NCBI RefSeq assembly: GCF_900104035.1
Contig: NZ_FNIT01000002.1
Coordinates: forward strand, 558,001-622,000
DNA length: 64,000 bases
Direction of reading: 5' to 3'
Origin: Aureimonas jatrophae
Lineage (GTDB): Bacteria > Pseudomonadota > Alphaproteobacteria > Rhizobiales > Rhizobiaceae
Positions 1 through 8,462 of this stretch are shown piece by piece (positions within the stretch are counted from its first letter, which is position 1; each line of letters starts with the position of its first letter). The position numbers and the translations under genes are program-made. The notes below the pieces were generated by a model that did not search any database, was not told where the DNA came from, and saw nothing but the letters and a program-made list of their open reading frames with translations.

Positions 1-851
1 AAGTCCGCGAGTTCGCCGCGCCGCGAGACCATGGGTCGGCGCGGAGGAGCAAGTGGCGCCTCCGCGATCCGGGCGCCCAGTCCGTGATGGCGGGCGATGC
101 GTCCGGCGAGCGCGGCATCGTCCATCGCCTCGCCCGAGGTAAGGTGCAGGAGGCCCGTCGTCTCGGCGCGGAGAAGCTGGTCTATCGCGGGCGCAAGGTC
201 CGGCGCGAACGTCCAGTCGCGCCGCGACAGCGCGTTCTCGACCAAGGGGGAGCGACCGGCGGACGCCTCCGCGATCCACGTCGTCACCGGCGACAGCCGC
301 GCGCGGCTCTCGCGCGGCGCCTCGTGGGGACCGAAGACGGGGCCGAGCCGCAGCGTCAGTCCCATCACGCCGGCGGGCAGCAGCGTCTCCATCGCCAGCT
401 CGCCCATGCGCTTGGCGACGCCGTAGGGATGGGCGGCATCCGGCGTCGCGCTCTCGTCGAGCGGCCGGCTTGGCTCGCCTCCCGCCTCGAAGACGCCGGA
501 CGACGACAGAAACAGGAGACGCCGCGCTCCACCGCGCGATGCGAACTCGACCGCCGACAGGAGCGGCTCGAGGTTGAGCCGAACGAAGGCCGCGACGGAC
601 AGGCCGAGCGCCTCAGGGGGCGTCGTCAGGGCGGCGGCGTGAATGAGCGCGTCGAAGCCGTGGCCGGCGCCCTCCATCGCGGCGGCCGAGACCTCGCCCA
701 CCACGAGCCGCGCGGCGCCGAGGCGGCGACGCGTCGCGGCGTCGAAGGCGCGATCGAGCGCGGTCACGCGCCAGCCGAGCGCGGCGAGACCTTCCGCCAG
801 ATGCGCGCCGACGAAGCCGCCCGCGCCGGTGAGGAGCAGCGTGCCGCTCAT
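1..851 (-). CDS. NAD-dependent epimerase/dehydratase family protein (3' end cut by window edge)
   Basis: An open reading frame runs without a stop from an ATG at 851 to the left edge, giving 283 codons with the C-terminus missing. The N-terminus begins MSGTLLLTGAGGFVGAHL, the glycine-rich TGxxGFxG Rossmann motif of extended short-chain dehydrogenases. A serine run (LFLSSSGVF) and a YGVAK (YxxxK) motif about 40 residues later supply the usual catalytic Ser, Tyr and Lys. The family acts on nucleotide sugars or related alcohols with NAD(P). Its ATG overlaps the stop of allA (TCAT, 848-851), so it is the last visible gene of the minus-strand operon that starts at 6497. A role in the same ureide/amide pathway is inferred from position only; the substrate cannot be told. 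Confidence 0.85.
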   Translation of the reverse strand, partial: MSGTLLLTGAGGFVGAHLAEGLAALGWRVTALDRAFDAATRRRLGAARLVVGEVSAAAMEGAGHGFDALIHAAALTTPPEALGLSVAAFVRLNLEPLLSAVEFASRGGARRLLFLSSSGVFEAGGEPSRPLDESATPDAAHPYGVAKRMGELAMETLLPAGVMGLTLRLGPVFGPHEAPRESRARLSPVTTWIAEASAGRSPLVENALSRRDWTFAPDLAPAIDQLLRAETTGLLHLTSGEAMDDAALAGRIARHHGLGARIAEAPLAPPRRPMVSRRGELAD

Positions 852-1342
852 GCGAAGGCGGGCTCCGGTTCGATGCGGATCGGTGGAACGGGTAGGAACA
901 CGTCGTCGTCGGCGCGTCCGCGCCACATCAGGACGGCGAAGCTCGCCGCGCGACCGAGGGCGCGGGCACCGGCATGCCAGACGCCGCGTCCGTAGACGAC
1001 GCCGACGCCGCTTGGCGCGACGAAGGAGCGAACGGCGGACAGGTCCGGCTTGCCGCTCGGGGTCGAGGGCGCCACCACGACGAGGAAGCGCCCCGCATCC
1101 AGCGGCACGAAGCCTTGAGCCGCGTGCGGGTGGCGCTCCAGAACCGCGATCTCGTGCGGCAGCGCGACCGGGGCGACGAGGTTGGTATGGAAGACGGGGG
1201 CGAGGTCCTGCTCCGATGGCTCGGGATGCAGAAGCGCGTCGAAGCGGCAACGCTCGCCCACCGTGCCGGGCGGCGCGATCAGGGCGCCGAAGGGCCGGAA
1301 GGCCTCCGCCGTCAGCGGCGCACAGGCGACGGCGCGCGTCAC
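848..1342 (-). CDS. allA: Ureidoglycolate lyase (ureidoglycolate hydrolase family)
   Basis: A protein of 164 residues, the usual AllA size. AllA converts ureidoglycolate to glyoxylate and urea, the last step of allantoin breakdown. Recognisable family features are the N-terminal LTAEAFRPFGALI, the central LERHPHAAQGFVPL (cupin-like core with the conserved His/Gln) and the C-terminal GVWHAGARAL followed by a hydrophobic strand. The start is GTG at 1342, chosen because it overlaps the stop of the preceding puuE-type gene (GTGA) and gives the family's normal N-terminus; the frame stays open further upstream but that part reads as a shadow of puuE. It is co-directional and coupled at both ends, which supports a ureide role for the operon. 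Confidence 0.88.
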   Translation of the reverse strand: MTRAVACAPLTAEAFRPFGALIAPPGTVGERCRFDALLHPEPSEQDLAPVFHTNLVAPVALPHEIAVLERHPHAAQGFVPLDAGRFLVVVAPSTPSGKPDLSAVRSFVAPSGVGVVYGRGVWHAGARALGRAASFAVLMWRGRADDDVFLPVPPIRIEPEPAFA

Positions 1343-2286
1343 GACGCGGCCCTTTCCGCTGTTCGCACAGGCGGCACGGCGGCGCGCCAGTGGGCGGCGA
1401 TCTCGCCGCGCCGGGCGACCCAGGCGCCTTGCGAGCGCGCCACATGGTCGAGAAACAGCGTCAGGCCCGAGGCGCGGCCGGGATGGCCGACGACACGCGG
1501 GTGGAGGCCCACCGACATCATGCGCGGCGCCTCGCGGCTGTCGGCCAGCAGCGTGTCGAAGCTCTCGATCAGGAACTCGCCGTAGTCGCGCCCCGTCACC
1601 CAGCCGCCTTGCAGGAACTTCGCGTCGTTGGTGACAAGCGAGTAGGGCACGACGAGGTGGGGCTGGCCGGACACCTCGGTCCAGTAGGGGATCTCGTCGT
1701 TGTAGGCGTCGGAATCGTAACGGAAGCCGCCGTGCTCGACGAGGAGGCGGCGCGTGCGGGGCGAGCGGCTGTAGCGGCAGTACCAGCCTTCCGGCGGTCG
1801 GCCGGTCGTGCGCGCGACGCTCTCGAAGGCCTCGGCGATGTCGCGGCGCTCGGCCGCCTCGTCGATGAGATAGTGCTCGATCCACCGCCGCCCGTGGCAG
1901 ACGACGTCCCAGCCGCTCTCGCGCACCGCCGCCGCCACCTGCGGGTTGCGCTCCAGCGCGAGCGCCGCGGCGAAGACCGTGAGCGGCAGGTCGCGCTCGC
2001 GGAACATGCGGTGGAGGCGCCAGAAGCCGACGCGGCTGCCGTATTCGTACATGCTCTCGGAGGCGAGATCGCGCTCGCCCACCGGCACGCGCGGCTGCGC
2101 GATCTCGATCAGCGCCGTTTCGGAGCGACCGTCGCCGTCGTCGAGCGAATATTCCGCGCCCTCCTCGTAGTTGAGCACGAAGTTGACGGCCAGGCCCGCC
2201 CCGCCCGGCCAACGTATGCTCGGCGGGCGGTCGGCATAGCCGACGAAGTCGCGCATCGAAGGTGCCGTGCCGCCCGCCCCGTCCAT
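1339..2286 (-). CDS. puuE: PuuE-type allantoinase (polysaccharide deacetylase fold)
   Basis: 315 residues, close to known PuuE proteins. It starts MDGAGGTAPS and then shows the family pattern: NFVLNYEEGAEYSLDDGDG near the N-terminus, EYGSRVGFWRLHRMF, the CHGRRWIEH block and a Y-D-S-D-AYNDEIPY motif. PuuE is the cofactor-independent allantoinase that hydrolyses allantoin to allantoate and is homologous to NodB-type deacetylases. The ATG at 2286 shares one base with the TGA of the upstream deacylase gene, so translation is probably coupled; a second ATG at 2256 is possible. It directly precedes allA. A separate dihydroorotase-type allantoinase candidate lies at 14595, so this region holds two unrelated enzyme types that could open the same kind of ring. 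Confidence 0.87.
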   Translation of the reverse strand: MDGAGGTAPSMRDFVGYADRPPSIRWPGGAGLAVNFVLNYEEGAEYSLDDGDGRSETALIEIAQPRVPVGERDLASESMYEYGSRVGFWRLHRMFRERDLPLTVFAAALALERNPQVAAAVRESGWDVVCHGRRWIEHYLIDEAAERRDIAEAFESVARTTGRPPEGWYCRYSRSPRTRRLLVEHGGFRYDSDAYNDEIPYWTEVSGQPHLVVPYSLVTNDAKFLQGGWVTGRDYGEFLIESFDTLLADSREAPRMMSVGLHPRVVGHPGRASGLTLFLDHVARSQGAWVARRGEIAAHWRAAVPPVRTAERAAS

Positions 2287-3302
2287 CAGTCGCGCGTTCC
2301 CTCGACCTTGCAGTAGAAGCAGCACCAGTCGCCCGTGTTGACGTTGGGCAAGGCGCGCAGGCCGAAGATCAGCCCGTCGGCGGGGGCCACGAGCTTGCCC
2401 ATCTCGTCGCCGAAGACGTTGCGGATCGTGGCGATCGGATCGCCCTTCTTCATCAGCGTCAGGAACTTCGCGCCGGGCTCGGGGATGAAGATGCCGGACG
2501 CGGGAGCGAGCAGTGCCTCCTGCTGGCCCTTGTAGCGGGGCGAGGGGTAGACGGCCTCGCCCGGATACATCTTGTAGTGCCTGAGGATGTTGAGGATTGA
2601 GTTGGCGAGCTCGCGTCCCACATGGGCGAAGGCCTCCGGGCCGGTGGCCGAGCGACCGCCCAGCTCCACGGTGATGCCGGTCTTGCCGATCGCCTTCATC
2701 TGCGCCATGGGCGAGCCCTTGGGCAGGAAGTTCGACATGATGTTGCCCCAGCCCTCGCCCATGGCGAGCGCCAGTTCCACCGAGGCCGGCGTCTCGTCCA
2801 CGAAGATCGCCTTGGCGAGATAGGAGTGGGCGCCGCCCGAGTGGATCGAGATCTCGAAGTCGGCGACCTCGCTCATCCACTGCGAATGCGCCCAGGCGAC
2901 GCGCTCCGACAGGTATCCGTCGGCGCGGCCGGGATAGATGCGGTTCATGTCGAAGGAGAAGGTGTCGCCCGGGTTGCCGCGGTTGGCGGCCTCGAAGGCG
3001 AGAACGTTGAGCACCGGCACCATGACCAGCGTGCCAGCCAGCAGCTGCGGGTCCACCTCGCGAAGCGCGATCTGGCAGGCAAGCGGGCCCTCCGGCTCGT
3101 CGCCATGGATCGCGCCATCGACCCAGAAGACGGGGCCGGGCTTCACGCCGTTGACGACGACGAGCGGGATCTCGACCTTGGTGCCGCCAGCGAGCTCGGT
3201 GACGGGGATCACGCCGCGCACCACCTCGCCGGGCGCGGCGCTGGCCGTGCCGACCGTGACGGTGCGGGCCTGCGCGGGAGCGTCAGATGCCTTTGTAAGC
3301 AT
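2286..3302 (-). CDS. Succinylglutamate desuccinylase/aspartoacylase-family deacylase
   Basis: 338 residues. The zinc-binding signature DGAIHGDEPEGP (His and Glu ligands) lies around residues 64-75 and a later FEISIHSGG supplies the third histidine, as in the AstE/AspA branch of the M14 fold. The C-terminal part (EPGAKFLTLMKKGDPIA then GDEMGKLVAPADG) is the beta-barrel-like tail seen in this family. Members remove acyl groups from N-acyl amino acids. It overlaps the end of the VOC gene upstream by 20 bases and the puuE start by one base. In this setting a job on an N-acyl, N-carbamoyl or similar amino acid derivative is a reasonable inference; the true acyl group is unknown. Confidence 0.85.
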   Translation of the reverse strand: MLTKASDAPAQARTVTVGTASAAPGEVVRGVIPVTELAGGTKVEIPLVVVNGVKPGPVFWVDGAIHGDEPEGPLACQIALREVDPQLLAGTLVMVPVLNVLAFEAANRGNPGDTFSFDMNRIYPGRADGYLSERVAWAHSQWMSEVADFEISIHSGGAHSYLAKAIFVDETPASVELALAMGEGWGNIMSNFLPKGSPMAQMKAIGKTGITVELGGRSATGPEAFAHVGRELANSILNILRHYKMYPGEAVYPSPRYKGQQEALLAPASGIFIPEPGAKFLTLMKKGDPIATIRNVFGDEMGKLVAPADGLIFGLRALPNVNTGDWCCFYCKVEGTRD

Positions 3303-3762
3303 TGTACTTCTCGAGCTCTTCGGGGGTGTAGACCTGCATGAACTCGATCTCGACGCCGCCGGCGTCGTTGTCGAGAAAGGCGACGTAGCCCTCGGGATGG
3401 GGATGCGAGCCCTTCACGCCGCACGCCTTGCACAGGCGAAGGCTGGCCCCTTGCGCCTGCGCATGGTCGAGGGCCGCGTCGATGGAATCGACCTCGTAGC
3501 AGATGTGATGGAGCCCTTCCGCGCCGCGCTCCTCGATCCACTGGTCGAAGCGGCCGCCCTTCTCGAGCGACTGGCAGAGCTGGTACTCGATGCCCCCCAG
3601 GTTGAAGAGCGCGACGCGGTTCTTGGACTTCGGGTAGTCCGTGAGCACCGTGTCGGCAGGCACGTGGAGGAACTGCGCGTAGGCCTTCAGGGCCTCGGCC
3701 GCGTCGCGCACGGCAAACGCCATGTGCTTGATCGACCGGACGTTGGGATTGTCGGACTTCAC
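3283..3762 (-). CDS. VOC (glyoxalase/bleomycin resistance) superfamily protein
   Basis: 159 residues. Two beta-alpha-beta-beta-beta modules can be read: the first around VRSIKHMAFAVRD (metal-ligand-type His), the second with LHHICYEVDSIDAALDHA and a terminal GGVEIEFMQ that carries the usual glutamate ligand. VOC enzymes bind a divalent metal and include epimerases, dioxygenases and glyoxalases; the spacing looks most like methylmalonyl-CoA epimerase or glyoxalase I types, but the substrate cannot be assigned. The C-terminal part LCKACGVKGSHPHPEGYVAF is cysteine- and histidine-rich. The gene lies between the aminotransferase and the deacylase in the minus-strand operon, so it may handle an oxo-acid or aldehyde intermediate. 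Confidence 0.8.
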   Translation of the reverse strand: MKSDNPNVRSIKHMAFAVRDAAEALKAYAQFLHVPADTVLTDYPKSKNRVALFNLGGIEYQLCQSLEKGGRFDQWIEERGAEGLHHICYEVDSIDAALDHAQAQGASLRLCKACGVKGSHPHPEGYVAFLDNDAGGVEIEFMQVYTPEELEKYNAYKGI

Positions 3763-3777
3763 GTTCAGGGACCCTCT

Positions 3778-4968
3778 TCAGGCGGCCGGAGCTCGGGTTT
3801 CGGATCGGATCGCGGCGATCACGCCACGCATGCGCGCGACCGCCTCTCGGATGCGGGGCACGGGCTGGGTCAGCGACATGCGCACGAAGTCGTCGGTGTG
3901 GTCGCCGTAGATCTGGCCGGGAAAGACCAGGACGCGGCCCTCGCGCAGCAGCCGCTCGCAGAAGGTCGTGGCGGGCAGGCCCGTCACCGACACGTCGGCA
4001 TAGACGTAGAAGCCGCCCTGCGGTTCGGCATAGGGGATGCCGAGCGAGCGCAGACCCTCGCACAGCGCCTGGCGCCGCTCGTCATAGGTGCGGCGCATGT
4101 CCTCGACGCAGTCCTGCGGGCCGGTGAGGGCGGCAAGCGCGGCGTGCTGCGAGACCGAGGCGGTGGAGATCGCGAAGGCGTGGTTGATCTCGCTCATGGC
4201 CGGCACGAGCGCACGGGGCGCTGCGAAGTAGCCGATGCGCCAGCCCGTCATGGCATAGGCCTTCGAGAAGCCCGACAGCGTGATCGTGCGCTCCGCCATG
4301 CCGGGCAGCGCCGCCACCGGCTGGACGCGCTGGTTGCCGAAGGTGAGGCGGGCGTAGATTTCGTCGGAGACGACGATGAGGTCGTGCTCGATCGCGAGTT
4401 CCGCGATGCGGGCCACCTCGTCCGGCGGCGTCACGGTGCCGGTCGGGTTGTTGGGGTTGATGAGGACGAGGATCTTGGAGCGCGGCGTCAGATGGGCGCG
4501 CACCATCTCGGCCGTCAGCGTGAAGTTCGTCTCCATGGTCATGGGTACGGAGACGACGGTGGCATCGGCCAGTTCGGCCGCCTGGGAGTAGGGATTGTAG
4601 CCGGGGCAGGGCACGACGATCTCGTCGCCGGGATCGAGCAGCGCCAGGGCGATCACGAACATGGCGTGCTGGCCGCCCGGCGTCACCACGATCTGATCGG
4701 CGCCGTAGTCCGCCCCGCCGCGTCGGCGGATGTCGTCGGCGATCGCCTCGCGTAAGGGTGGCAGGCCGAGCGGGTGGCCATAATGCGTCTCGCCGCGCCC
4801 GAGCGCCTCCTGGCCCGCCTTCACGATATGGGCGGGCGTGTCGAGGTCGGGGTCGCCCCGGCCGAGCCGGATCACGTCGGGCAGCGTGGCCGCAATGTCG
4901 GCCATGCGCGTGACGAGATGGGCGTCCTTCAGCTTGACGCGGCGGGCGAGGCGGTCGGCAAGGCTCAC
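3778..4968 (-). CDS. Pyridoxal-phosphate aminotransferase, class I/II
   Basis: 396 residues, normal for a fold-type I class I/II aminotransferase. The PLP-binding lysine lies in LSGFSKAYAMTGWRIGY; the NPNNPTGTV motif, the D-E-I-Y motif (VVSDEIYARL) and the C-terminal substrate arginine (FVRMSL) are present. It transfers an amino group between an amino acid and a 2-oxo acid. Its start at 4968 overlaps the end of the M32 peptidase gene, so it is translated from the same transcript. A clear paralogue lies on the opposite strand at 11990-13171 with the sister motif NGFSKTYAMTGWRVGY. Which amino acid is used cannot be told. Confidence 0.9.
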   Translation of the reverse strand: MSLADRLARRVKLKDAHLVTRMADIAATLPDVIRLGRGDPDLDTPAHIVKAGQEALGRGETHYGHPLGLPPLREAIADDIRRRGGADYGADQIVVTPGGQHAMFVIALALLDPGDEIVVPCPGYNPYSQAAELADATVVSVPMTMETNFTLTAEMVRAHLTPRSKILVLINPNNPTGTVTPPDEVARIAELAIEHDLIVVSDEIYARLTFGNQRVQPVAALPGMAERTITLSGFSKAYAMTGWRIGYFAAPRALVPAMSEINHAFAISTASVSQHAALAALTGPQDCVEDMRRTYDERRQALCEGLRSLGIPYAEPQGGFYVYADVSVTGLPATTFCERLLREGRVLVFPGQIYGDHTDDFVRMSLTQPVPRIREAVARMRGVIAAIRSETRAPAA

Positions 4969-6497
4969 GCGGCGTCTCCCAGGGCATAGAGTTCGCGATA
5001 CTTGGCGGAAAGGTGCCGCAGGTACGGCTCGGGATCGAGCGCCCGGCCGGTCGCGCGGCGCAGGAGCTCGTCGCGCCCGTAGCGCCGCCCGTGCCGGTGG
5101 ACGTGCTCGCCCATGAAGCGGCGCAGCGGCTCGTAGTCGGCGCGCTCGAGACCCGCCGCGACCTCGCCGTCCGCTTGCGCCGCCTCGAAGAGCTGGCCGG
5201 CCATGACGTTGCCGATCGTGTAGTTGCAGAACGTGCCGATCTGGCCCGACGACCAGTGGACGTCCTGGAGGCAGCCGAGCCGGTCGCTCGGCACGTCGAG
5301 CCCGAGATCGCGCTTCACGGCCGCGTTCCAGGCTTCGGGCAGATCACGAGGCTTCAGCGAGCCGTCGATCAGCGCGGCCTCGATCTCGGTGCGCAGCATG
5401 ATGTGGAGGTCGTAGGTCAGCTCGTCCGCCTCGACCCGGATGAGACCCGGTCGGCAGCGGTTCACCGCGCGGTAGAACTCCTCCGCCGACACGTCGCCGA
5501 GCTGCTCTGGATAGGTCGCCTGGGCCTGCGGGAAGTGGCGCTGCCAGAAGGGGCGCGAGCGCCCGACATGGTTCTCCCACAGGCGCGACTGCGACTCGTG
5601 CGCCCCGAACGAGACGCCGCCGACCGCGTAGAGGCCGACGAGGTCGGTCGCGAGCGGCGTGCGCGTGTAGGCCTCGTCGACGCCCTGCTCGTAGAGGCCG
5701 TGGCCCGCCTCGTGCAACGCGCCGAAGAGACTGGCGGGCATGTAGTCGGGGTAGAAGCGCGTGGTGATGCGCACGTCGTTGCGCGTGAACGACACCTCGA
5801 ACGGATGCACCGTCTCGTCGAGCCGGCCGCGCCCCAAGTCGTAGCCGACGCTTTCGGCAAGCTTGAGCGCGAAGGCGTGCTGCTTCTCCACCGGATAATG
5901 ACGCTCCAGGAAGTCGAAGCGCGGCGGCTCGACGCGCGCGATCGCCGACACGAGCGGCACCAGCACCTCGCGCAACCGCGCATAGAGCGGCCGGAGCGTC
6001 GAGACCGTCTCGCCCGGCTCGAAGCGGTGCATCAGCGCGTCATAGGGGTGCTCGCTGTAGCCGATCGCCTCGGCCATGGCGCGGTTGATCTCGACCGTCT
6101 CCTCCAGGACCGGGAGGAAGAGCTGGAAGTCGGACCGGGCGCGCGCCTCCGCCCAGATGCGCTGACCGATGGTCCCAAGCTCCGCCCGGCGGCGCTGAAG
6201 GTCGGCGGGAATGGCGAGATGGTAGTCCACCGCCTCGCGCACCTGGGCGACGATCGTGCGCTCGACGCTGTCCTCGCCCGCACCCGCCGTCTCGCGCTCC
6301 GCCCCGTCCAGAAGCCGGCGCGTCTGGTCCGCGACCAGGAGGTCGCGGGCGAAGACCGCGAGCGTCGCGATCTGCTTGCCGCGCGTCTCGGTGCCGCCAG
6401 ACGGCATCATCGTGCGGGCGTCCCACTTCAGGATGGACTCGGCGTTGAGCAGGTCGTTGACCTGTCCCATCGTGTCGAGCAGCTCGGCGTAACTCAT
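4965..6497 (-). CDS. Carboxypeptidase Taq (M32) family metallopeptidase
   Basis: 510 residues, standard for the M32 family. The zinc site GALHEAGHGLYEQG (HExxH) lies around residue 260-275 and a downstream glutamate follows in GAHESQSRLWENH; the family motifs SFTRNDVRITTR and GTFCNYTIGNVMAGQLFE are also visible. M32 enzymes are cytoplasmic carboxypeptidases that trim amino acids with broad specificity. No signal peptide is seen. It is the first gene of the minus-strand operon; the upstream 157 bases are the divergent promoter region shared with the DUF4438-like operon and contain the perfect palindrome at 6610-6623. Together with the M14 gene at 18040 it gives the cluster a peptide-trimming flavour. 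Confidence 0.93.
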   Translation of the reverse strand: MSYAELLDTMGQVNDLLNAESILKWDARTMMPSGGTETRGKQIATLAVFARDLLVADQTRRLLDGAERETAGAGEDSVERTIVAQVREAVDYHLAIPADLQRRRAELGTIGQRIWAEARARSDFQLFLPVLEETVEINRAMAEAIGYSEHPYDALMHRFEPGETVSTLRPLYARLREVLVPLVSAIARVEPPRFDFLERHYPVEKQHAFALKLAESVGYDLGRGRLDETVHPFEVSFTRNDVRITTRFYPDYMPASLFGALHEAGHGLYEQGVDEAYTRTPLATDLVGLYAVGGVSFGAHESQSRLWENHVGRSRPFWQRHFPQAQATYPEQLGDVSAEEFYRAVNRCRPGLIRVEADELTYDLHIMLRTEIEAALIDGSLKPRDLPEAWNAAVKRDLGLDVPSDRLGCLQDVHWSSGQIGTFCNYTIGNVMAGQLFEAAQADGEVAAGLERADYEPLRRFMGEHVHRHGRRYGRDELLRRATGRALDPEPYLRHLSAKYRELYALGDAA

Positions 6498-6609
6498 GAA
6501 AGGCTCGGCTCTTTTCCGGCCCGGAAGGCCCCTTGCACGGGGCTTCCGGAGCCTTTTCGATCCCTTGCCAAGACCGCTTGACGACCTCGGCTGCGTGTGA
6601 TCACTGTTT

Positions 6610-6623
6610 GAATGTATACATTC
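6610..6623. promoter_or_regulatory. Perfect 14-bp palindrome, candidate GntR operator in the divergent promoter
   Basis: The sequence GAATGTATACATTC is its own reverse complement. It lies 113 bases upstream of the M32 peptidase start and about 30 bases upstream of the DUF4438-like gene start, in an AT-rich dip within very GC-rich DNA. The core TGTATACA is like operators of FCD-type GntR regulators (for example the VanR-type ATTGTATACAAT). The local GntR gene at 19768-20484 is the obvious candidate binder. Direct reading shows the palindrome; its role is inferred. Confidence 0.7.
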
Positions 6624-6654
6624 TGACGGTGATAGTGACGAGGGATCGGGGACG

Positions 6655-7578
6655 TTGTCAAGCGAGGGGATCTCAAGTTTTCCGAGCGGTGGTTCGGACG
6701 AAACGGCGGGGCGGGGCGTTGTCTCGAACCGCGACGCGCTGGTGGAGATGGCGGTCTGTGGCTTCGTCTCGCAGCCCTCGCTCAGGCCCGGCGGCTACGT
6801 CCATCATCCCGACGGACGGGGCGAGATGCTGCCCGGCATGTTCGGCATCGCCTTCAACGCCCGCGTCGGCTACCGTGCCTTCGGATGGGCCGGCGACCAC
6901 GTCGAGCCCGGCGTCTCGATCGCGCATCCCGACGAGCGCGCCGACTTCGCGCTCCATTATCTCAGCTGCATCGGCAACGAGGCCGTGGTGACCTCGGGGC
7001 TGGCCAAGGGCGCCGTCGGCACGGTGACCGGCGAACACGCACGCCTTCTCGTGGATTTCGAGCCCGACGTCCTGGAGCGGCTGAACATCGGCGACGCGAT
7101 CCAGATCCGCGCCCACGGCCGGGGCCTCGCCTTCCGCGATCTGCCGGGCATCGACGTGAAGAAGACGAGCCCGCGCCTTCTCGACGCGTTGGGGCTGGAG
7201 CGACGGGACGACGGGACGCTGGTCGTGCCGGTCGCCATGGAGCTGCCGATCCGCATCATGGGCTCGGGCGCCGAGCTCAACTCCGAATATGTCGACCAGG
7301 ACCTCATGAGCGGCGACCGCGCGCTGATGGCGGAGCTCGGCGTCGACCGGATGCGGCTCGGCGACCTCATCGGCATCCGCCACGCCGACCATCGCTTCGG
7401 CCGCTCGTATCGCGAGGGCGCGGTCACGATCGCGCTCTGCATCCACGGCGACTCGGTGATGACGGGCCATGGCCCCGGCATCCTCACCCTGATGAGCGCG
7501 GTGGGCGGCGAGCTCGATTTTCGCATCGAGCCGGGCGCCAACATCGCCGCGCTCCTGGGCATCGGAGAACAGGCATGA
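6655..7578 (+). CDS. DUF4438-like protein, first copy
   Basis: 307 residues if the TTG at 6655 is used. The start is uncertain: in-frame alternatives are GTG 6742 and ATG 6748, and comparison with the second copy suggests that the conserved part begins near residue 24. Recognisable blocks are FGIAFNARVGYRAFGWAGDH, HYLSCIGNEAVVTSGLAKG (NEA followed by an A/G-rich turn), a GDAIQIRAHGRGL segment and a C-terminal MTGHGPGILTLMS. They match my memory of the DUF4438 family, soluble proteins of unknown function. No signal peptide or membrane segment is visible. It is the first gene of the plus-strand operon and overlaps the next, paralogous gene by four bases (ATGA). Two adjacent paralogues suggest a heteromer. 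Confidence 0.72.
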   Translation: MSSEGISSFPSGGSDETAGRGVVSNRDALVEMAVCGFVSQPSLRPGGYVHHPDGRGEMLPGMFGIAFNARVGYRAFGWAGDHVEPGVSIAHPDERADFALHYLSCIGNEAVVTSGLAKGAVGTVTGEHARLLVDFEPDVLERLNIGDAIQIRAHGRGLAFRDLPGIDVKKTSPRLLDALGLERRDDGTLVVPVAMELPIRIMGSGAELNSEYVDQDLMSGDRALMAELGVDRMRLGDLIGIRHADHRFGRSYREGAVTIALCIHGDSVMTGHGPGILTLMSAVGGELDFRIEPGANIAALLGIGEQA

Positions 7579-8456
7579 GCGTGCGGACCAACGAGGCCGA
7601 TCTCGTCTGCGTGTCGGCGGGCGGCCAGATCGTCCATCCGAGCTTTCCAGGCCTGCCGGCCGAGCCCTACCGGCTCTCGGCCGAGGGGCGGCCCTTCCTG
7701 CTGCCGACCTTCGGCGGCATCGTCTACAACGTGTCGGTGGGCGACCGCGCCTTCGGCTGGGCGGCGGACTGCATCCATCCCGGCGTCTCGATCCGGGGCG
7801 CGGACGACCTGAAGAACCGCGGTCTCAACGTGTTCGCCTGCGTCGGCAACGAGGCGGTCGTGATGACGGGGCGGGCGGCGGGAACGCGCGGCGTCGTCAC
7901 CGCCAAGTCCGGCCGCTTCGCCGAGCAGCTGATCGTCCATTTTCCGCGCGAGAGCCGGCTCCTGATGGCTGTCGGCGACGCGATCGTGGTGCGGGCGCTC
8001 GGCACGGGCTTGAAGCTCGACGATCACCCGGAGATCCAGCTCAAGGGCCTGTCGCCGCGCCTCCTGTCGACGCTGCCGACGCGGGTCGGCAACGACGGGC
8101 GGCTGGAGATCGGCGTCACGGCGATCGTGCCGCCCCATCTGGTCGGCGCGGGCGCGGGTCTCACCTCGGAAGGGGGAAGCCTCCACATCCAGTCGAGCGA
8201 CAAAGCGGAGCTGGAGCGCTTCGGCCTCAACGATCTGCGGCTCGGCGACGTCGTCGCGGTGGCCGACACCGACAGCCGCTACAACCACGGCTACCTGCGG
8301 GGCGCCATGGGCATCGGCGTGGTCGGGCAGGGCGACGGACCGCGCGCGGGCTACGGGCCGGGCCTCACGATCCTCCTCACCGCCCCCAATGAGCGGCTCG
8401 GCGCCTTCGAGGCCGCCGGCACCAACATCAGCACCCTTCTCGACCTGGAGCCCTGA
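7575..8456 (+). CDS. DUF4438-like protein, second copy
   Basis: 293 residues starting MSVRTNEADLVCVSAGG at ATG 7575, which overlaps the stop of the first copy. It is a full-length paralogue: FGGIVYNVSVGDRAFGWAAD corresponds to the same block in copy one, FACVGNEAVVMTGRAAG corresponds to the NEA block, and RAGYGPGLTILLTAPN to the C-terminal block. Family function is unknown, so none is given here. The pair keep the aromatic FGWA and NEAVV motifs but differ in the strand between them. It is followed after six bases by the Ldh-family dehydrogenase. Heteromeric assembly and a role in the same catabolic route are inferences. Confidence 0.75.
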   Translation: MSVRTNEADLVCVSAGGQIVHPSFPGLPAEPYRLSAEGRPFLLPTFGGIVYNVSVGDRAFGWAADCIHPGVSIRGADDLKNRGLNVFACVGNEAVVMTGRAAGTRGVVTAKSGRFAEQLIVHFPRESRLLMAVGDAIVVRALGTGLKLDDHPEIQLKGLSPRLLSTLPTRVGNDGRLEIGVTAIVPPHLVGAGAGLTSEGGSLHIQSSDKAELERFGLNDLRLGDVVAVADTDSRYNHGYLRGAMGIGVVGQGDGPRAGYGPGLTILLTAPNERLGAFEAAGTNISTLLDLEP

Positions 8457-8462
8457 CCCGCC

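Noticed and set aside
848-2212. A 454-codon open frame on the minus strand as one long protein
   Set aside because: Only its last 164 residues (AllA) look like protein; the upstream part is an arginine- and proline-rich shadow of puuE in another frame.
2938-4755. A 605-codon plus-strand open frame opposite the VOC and aminotransferase genes
   Set aside because: The minus-strand genes are well supported by motifs; the plus frame reads as low-complexity shadow.
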